From Clostridiales bacterium (GTDB lineage Bacteria > Bacillota > Clostridia > Lachnospirales > Anaerotignaceae), in NCBI GenBank assembly GCA_021202325.1, contig JAJQDF010000125.1, positions 1 to 5,224 on the forward strand: a DNA stretch of 5,224 nucleotides, read 5' to 3'. A model generated the notes under the pieces. That model made no database searches. It was given only the letters and a program-made list of their open reading frames with translations, and was not told the DNA's origin. Position 1 is the stretch's first letter; each line of letters opens with the position of its first letter. Below, piece by piece: positions 1-4,983 of the stretch. The translations under genes and the position numbers were made by a program.

Positions 1-46
1 GTTATACTTAACGTAGATTTAAAGCATATTTAGCTTTTGTGCTGAT

Positions 47-76
47 TTGAATTGAAAATTTAACACACTTTTTACT
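47..76 (+). promoter_or_regulatory. weak candidate promoter for the phosphate operon
   Basis: TTGAAT (47-52) and TTTACT (71-76) are separated by 18 nt and are the best -35/-10 pair I find upstream of the first gene, but both match the sigma-A consensus only partly. A TTAACA hexamer at 60-65 and TTAACG at 8-13 resemble single halves of the Bacillus PhoP box (TTAACA-type repeats). They are not spaced as a proper tandem box, so phosphate control is a guess. The rest of 1-104 is AT-rich with no other recognisable element, and the true promoter may lie left of the window. Confidence 0.25.
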
Positions 77-104
77 GTAGGGATAAAGAAAAAAGGAGAA
101 AACC

Positions 105-1160
105 ATGACAGTTACACTATCCGAGTTTTTCGCAAATTTAACGTCGAACCCCATGATGGCTGTGACGGTACTGCTTACGCTGGGCGTTATTATGATGAAC
201 GGCTGTACCGATGCGCCGAATGCCATTGCCACCTGTGTTTCGACACGAGCCATGAGGCCGAAAACGGCAATAGCCATGGCGGCGGTATTCAATTTTCTTG
301 GCATAATGATTATGACGATGATAAACGCCAATGTAGCATCCACCATTTACAACATGGTTGACTTCGGAACGGACACAACTGCCGGCACAACGGCCATATG
401 TGCGGCGCTTTTTGCAATTATAGTGTGGTCATTTACATCATGGAGACTGGGACTTCCGGTAAGCGAGAGCCATGCCCTTGTGGCAGGCATATCCGGTGCG
501 GCCATTGCCATTCACGGCGGCATAGGCGGCATAAACGGCTCGGAATGGGTGAAGGTAATATATGGCCTCGTACTTTCTACAGCACTTGGATTTTTATCGG
601 GATATGTAACGGCAAAAATAATAGAAAAAATATGTAAGCATATGGACAGGCTTAAGACGACACGCTTTTTCAGGAGTGCCCAGATTGTGGGCGGAGCAGC
701 CATGGCATTTATGCACGGCGCCCAGGACGGTCAGAAGTTCATGGGGGTATTCATGCTGGGCGTGTTCATATCCACCGGAAGAGCCGGCGTTACGGAATTT
801 GCGGTTCCTATCTGGCTTATGGCGCTCTGTTCGGCGGTAATGGCCTTCGGAACATCCATAGGCGGCTACAGAATAATTAAGTCGGTAGGCCTTGACATGG
901 TTAAGCTGGAGAGCTACCAGGGATTTGCGGCCGACATCAGTGCCTGCATAAGCCTTCTTGTGGCATCAATTACAGGTATTCCGGTCAGCACAACGCACAC
1001 AAAGACTACCGCCATAATGGGAGTCGGAGCATCAAGAAGGCTGTCGGCGGTAAACTGGGGAGTCGTAAAAAACATGGTAAAGACATGGATTCTTGTATTC
1101 CCGGGCTGCGGACTTATGGGCTTTGTAATGGTTAAGATATTTATGGCTATATTCGGATGA
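105..1160 (+). CDS. pit: PiT-family inorganic phosphate permease
   Basis: This is a polytopic membrane transporter of the PiT (PHO4) family, which imports inorganic phosphate by ion-coupled symport; a minority of the family carries sulfate. The duplicated family signatures are visible. The N-terminal repeat has NGCTDAPNAIAT (32-43, a variant of the GANDxxN motif) followed by GLPVSESHALV (116-126). The C-terminal repeat has HGAQDGQKFMG (204-214) followed by GIPVSTTHTKTT (291-302). Conserved Asp36, Asp208, Ser120 and Ser295 are in their expected motifs. Hydrophobic segments span the chain between the signatures. At 351 aa it is full length for the compact bacterial form, without a large central loop. 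The start is fixed by AAGGAG (93-98), 6 nt before ATG. The DUF47 gene follows after 25 nt, almost certainly in the same operon, which supports phosphate over sulfate. Substrate and coupling ion are inferred from family. Confidence 0.93.
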   Translation: MTVTLSEFFANLTSNPMMAVTVLLTLGVIMMNGCTDAPNAIATCVSTRAMRPKTAIAMAAVFNFLGIMIMTMINANVASTIYNMVDFGTDTTAGTTAICAALFAIIVWSFTSWRLGLPVSESHALVAGISGAAIAIHGGIGGINGSEWVKVIYGLVLSTALGFLSGYVTAKIIEKICKHMDRLKTTRFFRSAQIVGGAAMAFMHGAQDGQKFMGVFMLGVFISTGRAGVTEFAVPIWLMALCSAVMAFGTSIGGYRIIKSVGLDMVKLESYQGFAADISACISLLVASITGIPVSTTHTKTTAIMGVGASRRLSAVNWGVVKNMVKTWILVFPGCGLMGFVMVKIFMAIFG

Positions 1161-1185
1161 TAAAAACGTTTGGAGGGTAAACAAA

Positions 1186-1812
1186 ATGGCTGAAAGAAAA
1201 AAGGACTTTGACTACTTCGCATATTTCTGCAAATGCGCTGATTCTATATGCGAAGCCGCTGAATATTTGGATGAAAGTCTTGCAAACTTTGACCACGAGG
1301 CTGTGTTTGACAGACTTACAAATATGCACCATATTGAAAACGAGGCTGACTTGGCCAAGCACGAAATGACAAAGGCGCTCATGCATGAATTCCTTCCCCC
1401 TATTGAGAGAGAGGATATTGTGGAGCTGGCTGCAAAGCTGGACGATATAGTCGATGCCATAGAGGATGTTATGCGCCGCATGTATATGTTTGACGTGAAG
1501 GAAATGAGGCCGGAGATTAACGAGTTTACAAAGCTCATAGTTAAGGCCGCAGAGGGTGTAAAGGTTACACTTGCGGAATTTAAAAACTTCAAGACTTCAA
1601 AAACCATCAGAGATAACGTTGTGGCCGTAAATACCATAGAGAGCGAGGGCGATGTGCTCCACGCAAAGATGTACCACGAGCTTTTTAGGGACGGAACCAA
1701 CGAGAGAGATATTATAATATGGTCGAAAATTTTCGATGAGCTGGAGGACTGTCTTGATTCCTGCGAGTCCGCTGTGGACATAGTCGAGCTGGTAATAATG
1801 AAGAACAGCTGA
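1186..1812 (+). CDS. DUF47 / PhoU-like protein, PiT partner
   Basis: This is a soluble all-helical protein of the DUF47 family (PhoU_div, TIGR00153 type), 208 aa, the usual length. Members are distant PhoU relatives commonly encoded next to PiT transporters and thought to modulate phosphate uptake or link it to signalling; the molecular mechanism is not settled. Visible features are the repeated PhoU-like acidic helices: HHIENEADLAKHEM (48-61), the conserved block PPIEREDIVELAAKLDDIVD (71-90) with its E/D cluster typical of PhoU metal sites, and NTIESEGDVLHAKM (149-162) as the second-repeat counterpart of the first. The C-terminal helix has an acidic DELEDCLDS run (184-192). There is no signal peptide or membrane segment. 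GGAGG (1172-1176) lies 9 nt before the ATG and confirms the start. It sits 25 nt downstream of pit. Family assignment is confident; the role as phosphate-transport regulator is inferred. Confidence 0.92.
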   Translation: MAERKKDFDYFAYFCKCADSICEAAEYLDESLANFDHEAVFDRLTNMHHIENEADLAKHEMTKALMHEFLPPIEREDIVELAAKLDDIVDAIEDVMRRMYMFDVKEMRPEINEFTKLIVKAAEGVKVTLAEFKNFKTSKTIRDNVVAVNTIESEGDVLHAKMYHELFRDGTNERDIIIWSKIFDELEDCLDSCESAVDIVELVIMKNS

Positions 1813-1866
1813 TGAAAATTTTTAAATGTGATTTTTACTAAAATGCTATAAAAATGGTGTTTTGTA

Positions 1867-1895
1867 TTGACTTTGACACAAAATGGTGATACTAT
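1867..1895 (+). promoter_or_regulatory. sigma-A promoter of the lysine transport operon
   Basis: TTGACT (1867-1872) and TACTAT (1890-1895) are 17 nt apart, and TG at 1887-1888 gives an extended -10 (TGATACTAT). Transcription would begin near 1902, just ahead of the riboswitch P1 stem at 1914. A second TTGACA at 1873-1878 has no -10 at a workable distance. The promoter lies 55 nt after the DUF47 stop codon with no clear terminator between, so read-through from the phosphate operon is also possible. Confidence 0.65.
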
Positions 1896-1913
1896 CCATC
1901 ATAGGACAGTTTC

Positions 1914-2072
1914 TGATAGAGGTGCGGAAAATATTAGTAGTGCGGAATAATAAGGCTGGCGGCCTTACGTACGAAAGGGTTTTTCGCCGAAGCCGTTTGC
2001 CGCCGCCATGGGGCCTGCGGCTGGGATGCAGCAGAATATGCTGCATACTGTCACCTAGGTGGAGCGCTATCA
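1914..2072 (+). promoter_or_regulatory. lysine riboswitch (L box) aptamer
   Basis: This is a metabolite-sensing aptamer for L-lysine at the 5' end of the operon mRNA. The conserved L-box blocks occur in the right order: GATAGAGGTGCG (1915-1926), AGTAG (1936-1940), GAAAGGG (1973-1979), TCGCCGAAGC (1984-1993), GCTGG (2020-2024), ACTGTCAC (2047-2054) and GTGGAGCGCTATC (2059-2071). These match the Bacillus subtilis lysC leader as I remember it. P1 is TGATAG (1914-1919) with CTATCA (2067-2072). A P2 terminal hairpin is AAGGC/GCCTT (1953-1957/1963-1967). P4 is ATGCAGCA/TGCTGCAT (2026-2033/2039-2046). P5 is the CACCTAGGTG palindrome (2052-2061). A 65-codon ORF through this stretch is a by-product of the RNA. 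The element implies that the downstream transporter is repressed by lysine. Confidence 0.96.
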
Positions 2073-2124
2073 TAAAATAAAAAACTTTTATTTTGCTTAT
2101 AAGCGCCGCTGCCTTATTTTATGA
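2070..2124 (+). promoter_or_regulatory. antiterminator of the lysine riboswitch expression platform
   Basis: TCATAAAATAA (2070-2080) is the exact reverse complement of TTATTTTATGA (2114-2124), giving an 11-bp helix. Its 5' strand overlaps the 3' strand of aptamer P1 (2067-2072), and its 3' strand lies in the loop of the terminator (2101-2138). It therefore cannot coexist with a closed P1 and would hold the terminator 5' arm inside its own loop. A second hairpin, AAAATAAAA (2074-2082) with TTTTATTTT (2086-2094), also competes with the antiterminator and is compatible with P1 plus terminator. The inferred logic is that with lysine P1 closes, the AT hairpin and terminator form, and transcription stops; without lysine the antiterminator forms. 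Confidence 0.7.
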
Positions 2125-2140
2125 GACTGCCGGCGCTTTT
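2101..2140 (+). terminator. riboswitch-controlled intrinsic terminator
   Basis: AAGCGCCG (2101-2108) pairs perfectly with CGGCGCTT (2131-2138) around a 22-nt loop and runs into TTTT (2137-2140). The U tract is short. The hairpin lies 33 nt before the binding-protein ATG and after its partner antiterminator, the position expected for transcriptional lysine-riboswitch control. It would also stop read-through from the upstream phosphate operon when lysine is abundant. Confidence 0.8.
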
Positions 2141-2173
2141 CATTATCTATGACAAAAAAGGAAGGTATGTAAA

Positions 2174-3058
2174 ATGAAGAAAAAATTATTTGCAGCAGCT
2201 GCCGTTGCACTGGCTATGACAATGGTATTTACAGGCTGCTCATCAAGCTCAAGCTCCGATACAGATGCGGACACAGAAACAGAAGCGGAAGCAACAGAAA
2301 CAGAGGACGACAACGTTCTTACAGTAGCCATGGAGTGCGGATACGCTCCCTACAACTGGACACAGCCCGATGATTCCAACGGTGCAGTACAGATTAGAGA
2401 CAGCAGCGACTATGCCTACGGCTACGACGTTATGATGGCTAAGCTTATCGCAGAAGAGCTCGGTATGGAGCTTGAAATTGTTAAGCTTGACTGGGATTCG
2501 CTTGTACCGGTTGTACAGTCCGGAACAGTTGACTGCGTTATCGCAGGACAGTCAATTACATCGGAAAGACTTGAGATGGTAGACTTCTCAGATCCTTATT
2601 ACTATGCAACAATCGTTACCCTTACCAAGGCTGGAAGCGAATACGAGAATGCAACAAGCGTAGCAGACCTTGCCGGTGCTACATGCACATCACAGCAAAA
2701 CACAATATGGTATGACACATGTCTGCCTCAGATTCCCGATGCTGATATTCTTCCTGCACAGGAGTCGGCTCCGGCAATGCTCGTTGCTCTTGATGCCGGC
2801 AAATGCGACATCGTTGTAACAGACCAGCCCACAGGACTTGCTGCTACAGTAGCTTATCCTGACTTTGTTCTTCTTGACTTCACAGGCACAGAGGGCGAAT
2901 TCGAAGTTTCAGACGAGGAAATAAACATCGGTATTTCACTTCAGAAGGGCAACACTGAGCTTCTTGAAAAGATTAACAGTGTTCTCAGCACACTCACAGA
3001 GGATGATTTCGTTGAAATGATGAACGAGGCAATTTCAGTTCAGCCTCTCAGCGAGTAA
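2174..3058 (+). CDS. lysine ABC transporter substrate-binding lipoprotein
   Basis: This is the extracellular solute-binding protein (SBP_bac_3 family, polar amino acid type) that captures lysine and delivers it to the permease. Residues 1-22 are a lipoprotein signal: MKKK, a hydrophobic core, and lipobox FTGC with Cys22 as the acylation site. A Ser run (23-28) and an acidic D/T/E tether (29-46) lift the domain off the membrane. The binding domain (about 48-290) begins with VAMECGYAPYNW and contains GYDVMMAKLIAEELG (83-97), a QSITSERLEMVDFSDPYY stretch (126-143) with the ligand carboxylate-binding Arg132, and TDQPT (216-220) with Asp217, a likely amine contact. At 294 aa it is slightly long because of the tether and an insert near 63-81. 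AAGGAAGG (2158-2165) lies 8 nt before the ATG. It is the first gene under the lysine riboswitch, which is why lysine is preferred over arginine or histidine. Confidence 0.93.
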   Translation: MKKKLFAAAAVALAMTMVFTGCSSSSSSDTDADTETEAEATETEDDNVLTVAMECGYAPYNWTQPDDSNGAVQIRDSSDYAYGYDVMMAKLIAEELGMELEIVKLDWDSLVPVVQSGTVDCVIAGQSITSERLEMVDFSDPYYYATIVTLTKAGSEYENATSVADLAGATCTSQQNTIWYDTCLPQIPDADILPAQESAPAMLVALDAGKCDIVVTDQPTGLAATVAYPDFVLLDFTGTEGEFEVSDEEINIGISLQKGNTELLEKINSVLSTLTEDDFVEMMNEAISVQPLSE

Positions 3059-3067
3059 TAATAAACC

Positions 3068-3084
3068 GGGAGGCATAGCCTCCC
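3068..3084 (+). other. intercistronic GC-rich mRNA hairpin
   Basis: GGGAGGC (3068-3074) and GCCTCCC (3078-3084) form a perfect 7-bp stem with an ATA loop, 9 nt after the binding-protein stop and 46 nt before the permease start. It is followed by TTGTCA rather than a U tract, so it should not be an efficient terminator. Such hairpins often protect the 3' end of an upstream cistron from exonucleases and so raise binding protein over membrane components; that role here is inferred from position. Confidence 0.6.
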
Positions 3085-3129
3085 TTGTCACATGTTCAGG
3101 GGCGTTAGCACAGAAAGGAGAGAGCTAAT

Positions 3130-3954
3130 ATGCCGGCAACATTCGGAGAACGAATATTGTATATTTGGGAGCGCTACAGCAATTCCTTTTTTCGTGGTGC
3201 CGCCAATACAATGATAATTGCGATAATTTCGACCTTTATAGGCTGTATTATCGGATTCATAGTCGGTATTATACAGACAATACCGACGGACAGGAAAAAG
3301 AATCCTGTAAAATGGTTTTTGATAGGAATAGTTAAGTTTATACTGAACGTCTACGTGGAGGTATTCAGAGGAACGCCCATGATGGCGCAGGCCATGTTCA
3401 TATACTTTGGTTCGGCGGTGCTCTTTGACATCAACATGGGAATGTGGCAGGCGGCCTTCTTCATCGTTTCCATAAACACAGGCGCTTATATGGCGGAAAC
3501 GGTCAGAGGCGGCATACTTTCCATAGATCCCGGACAGACCGAGGGTGCCAAGGCCATAGGCATGACTCACTTCCAGACTATGTTAAACGTAATTCTTCCC
3601 CAGGCATTGAGAAACATAATGCCTCAGATTGGCAATAACCTTATTATCAATATCAAGGATACATGTGTACTTTCGGTAATAGGCATCGTTGAGCTGTTCT
3701 ACACAACAAAGGGCGTTGCCGGAGCGCTTTATACATATTTTGAGGCGTTTACAATAGCTATGGTTATGTATTTCATACTTACTTTCGCATGCTCAAGGCT
3801 TCTGCGCCTTTGGGAAAATAAGATGGACGGCCCGGATAACTTTGATTTGGCCACAACAGATACCCTAGCCCATACCAGCGGCATGAATAAGTTTAACGAT
3901 AAAAAGGCGGCTCAGAGCGGCAACCTTAACTTGGACAGCAGGGAGGGAAGGTAA
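3130..3954 (+). CDS. lysine ABC transporter permease (HisM/GlnP type)
   Basis: This is the integral membrane subunit of the polar amino acid ABC importer (BPD_transp_1, HEQRo type). Membrane segments are seen at about 23-50, 64-78, 84-100, 105-125 and 205-225. EVFRGTPMMAQ (77-87) is the family hallmark. The cytoplasmic EAA loop that docks on the ATPase is EGAKAIGMTHFQTMLNVILP (138-157), followed by QALRNIMPQIGNN. Only one permease gene is present, so the complex is presumably a homodimer. At 274 aa it is longer than the common 215-240 aa. The excess is a basic cytoplasmic loop between the first segments (about 53-63) and a hydrophilic tail of about 44 residues after Trp228 with no recognised domain. 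AAGGAG (3115-3120) lies 9 nt before the ATG. The stop codon overlaps the ATPase start by one base (TAATG), implying translational coupling. Confidence 0.92.
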   Translation: MPATFGERILYIWERYSNSFFRGAANTMIIAIISTFIGCIIGFIVGIIQTIPTDRKKNPVKWFLIGIVKFILNVYVEVFRGTPMMAQAMFIYFGSAVLFDINMGMWQAAFFIVSINTGAYMAETVRGGILSIDPGQTEGAKAIGMTHFQTMLNVILPQALRNIMPQIGNNLIINIKDTCVLSVIGIVELFYTTKGVAGALYTYFEAFTIAMVMYFILTFACSRLLRLWENKMDGPDNFDLATTDTLAHTSGMNKFNDKKAAQSGNLNLDSREGR

Positions 3955-4697
3955 TGGAAGAGAATAACGTATTCCGTATTAATCATCTCGGAAAGGCCTT
4001 CGGCAGCCATGTTGTTTTAAGGGATATTGACTTCACGGTAAACACCGGCGATGTCACCTGCGTTATCGGTGCATCGGGCTCGGGAAAATCAACCCTGCTC
4101 AGATATATGAACCTGCTCGAGGAGCCCACCAGCGGTGAGATACTTTTTCATAACGAGCCCATTACGGGAAAGAACTTTAACCAGTCGGCCTACAGAGCTA
4201 AGGTTGGCATGGTTTTCCAGAGTTTCAATCTGTTCAACAACATGACTGTTTTGGAAAACTGCATGGTCGGAACGCTTAAGGTTCTCAAAAAGAGCAAGGA
4301 GGAATCCAGAGAAACGGCTATGTTCTTCCTTGAAAAGGTAGGCATGGCGCCCTATATCAACGCCAAGCCCCGACAGCTTTCCGGCGGGCAGAAGCAGCGT
4401 GTGGCCATTGCCCGTGCCCTTGCTATGCAGCCGGAGGTAATACTCTTTGACGAGCCCACATCGGCACTGGATCCCCAGATGGTAGGCGAGGTTCTTGAGG
4501 TTATAAGGAACCTTGCAAAAGAGGGCTTCACTATGATTATCGTTACCCACGAGATGGCCTTTGCCAAGGACGTGTCCAGCCATGTTGTTTTCATGGCCGA
4601 CGGCGTAATCTGCGAGGAAGGAGATCCCAAGGAACTTTTTGATAATCCCCAGACCGATAAGATGAAGGAATTTTTGGCAAGATTCAGAAATGCATAA
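3954..4697 (+). CDS. lysine ABC transporter ATP-binding protein (HisP/GlnQ type)
   Basis: This is the cytoplasmic ATPase that powers lysine import, 247 aa, standard length for the polar amino acid family. All nucleotide-binding motifs are intact: Walker A GASGSGKST (39-47), Q-loop Gln89 in VFQSFNLF, signature LSGGQ (142-146), Walker B VILFDEP (162-168) with catalytic Glu167, D-loop SALD (170-173) and H-loop His199 in VTHEM. The family-typical ending EEGDPKELFDNPQTDKMKEFLARF is present (residues 221-244). It starts at an ATG overlapping the permease stop by one base, with GGAGGG (3942-3947) 6 nt upstream inside the permease gene. It is the last gene of the operon, and a strong terminator begins 9 nt after its stop. 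Substrate assignment to lysine rests on the upstream riboswitch; the sequence alone would say polar amino acid. Confidence 0.95.
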   Translation: MEENNVFRINHLGKAFGSHVVLRDIDFTVNTGDVTCVIGASGSGKSTLLRYMNLLEEPTSGEILFHNEPITGKNFNQSAYRAKVGMVFQSFNLFNNMTVLENCMVGTLKVLKKSKEESRETAMFFLEKVGMAPYINAKPRQLSGGQKQRVAIARALAMQPEVILFDEPTSALDPQMVGEVLEVIRNLAKEGFTMIIVTHEMAFAKDVSSHVVFMADGVICEEGDPKELFDNPQTDKMKEFLARFRNA

Positions 4698-4705
4698 AAT
4701 ATTCG

Positions 4706-4733
4706 CAGCCGGCAGTAATGCCGGCTGTTTTTT
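4706..4733 (+). terminator. intrinsic terminator of the lysine transport operon
   Basis: CAGCCGGCA (4706-4714) pairs perfectly with TGCCGGCTG (4719-4727) around a GTAA tetraloop of the GNRA class, followed directly by six T residues (4728-4733). This is a textbook Rho-independent terminator 9 nt after the ATPase stop codon, and it separates the lysine operon from the next transcription unit. Confidence 0.95.
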
Positions 4734-4758
4734 AATAAAAAGATAATGTTCCTCATTA

Positions 4759-4787
4759 TTGACCGGACGGAATATTTGTGGTATGAT
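4759..4787 (+). promoter_or_regulatory. strong sigma-A promoter for the right-hand leader
   Basis: TTGACC (4759-4764) and TATGAT (4782-4787), each 5 of 6 to consensus, are 17 nt apart, and TGG at 4779-4781 makes an extended -10. Transcription should begin near 4794. It is the best promoter in the window and lies just after the operon terminator. It drives the leader ORF, attenuator-like terminator and structured region that follow. Confidence 0.8.
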
Positions 4788-4840
4788 ATACTCCAATAAA
4801 TATCTAGTAAGGTTGATTTTTAAGGGAGGATTGTTTAGCA

Positions 4841-4948
4841 ATGGACGAAGGCAGTGGCAATAGTAGCGACTATTATGGGTGTCGATTGCTCGAACTTGAT
4901 TATCTTGAATATTTGGTAAGAGGCATACCCGAAGTTTTGAGACTCTAA
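4841..4948 (+). CDS. 35-residue leader peptide ORF (putative)
   Basis: An unrecognised short ORF begins MDEGSGNSSDYYGC and ends RGIPEVLRL. AAGGGAGGA (4822-4830) lies 10 nt before the ATG, about 47 nt after the predicted transcription start, so translation is plausible. Composition is unusual: seven acidic residues including Asp2-Glu3, four Tyr including a tandem pair at 11-12, and seven Leu, with LLELDYLEYL at 16-25. There is no signal peptide or clear membrane helix. The last nine codons and the stop (TAA, 4946-4948) lie within an intrinsic terminator hairpin (4921-4962). This is the arrangement of a translated leader that controls attenuation of a downstream gene rather than a free-standing protein. 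The sensed signal is unknown. I cannot match the peptide to a named leader family, and a chance ORF over a conserved RNA is the main alternative. Confidence 0.55.
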   Translation: MDEGSGNSSDYYGCRLLELDYLEYLVRGIPEVLRL

Positions 4949-4966
4949 CTTTGGGTGTGCCTTTTT
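4921..4966 (+). terminator. attenuator-type intrinsic terminator overlapping the leader ORF
   Basis: Positions 4921-4936 pair with 4947-4962 in 16 consecutive pairs (two of them G-U), closing a 10-nt loop. TTTTT (4962-4966) follows. The core is GGCATACCC against GGGTGTGCC. It is a strong Rho-independent terminator placed about 165 nt after the predicted promoter start and about 250 nt before the Shine-Dalgarno at the window edge, so it would cut off the downstream gene unless overridden. The leader stop codon is in the 3' arm, so a ribosome finishing the leader would physically block the stem. Confidence 0.85.
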
Positions 4967-4983
4967 GCCGTGAAAGTGTCATC

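Noticed and set aside
21..37. AAAGC/GCTTT hairpin as the terminator of a gene to the left
   Set aside because: It has a 5-bp stem and only a short T run; too weak to call.
1212..1781. 189-codon minus-strand open frame
   Set aside because: It mirrors the DUF47 gene; the Ser-rich translation is typical of an antisense shadow of an acidic helical protein.
1883..2080. 65-codon plus-strand open frame before the binding protein, and an antisense frame at 1846-2073
   Set aside because: Both are made entirely of lysine riboswitch sequence and have no ribosome binding site; the RNA explains the conservation.
3068..3084. Intercistronic hairpin as a true terminator
   Set aside because: No U tract follows, and the permease and ATPase downstream have no visible promoter of their own.
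3088..3570. 160-codon minus-strand open frame
   Set aside because: It is a shadow of the permease, which has clear EAA-loop and RGTPMM motifs in the sense frame.
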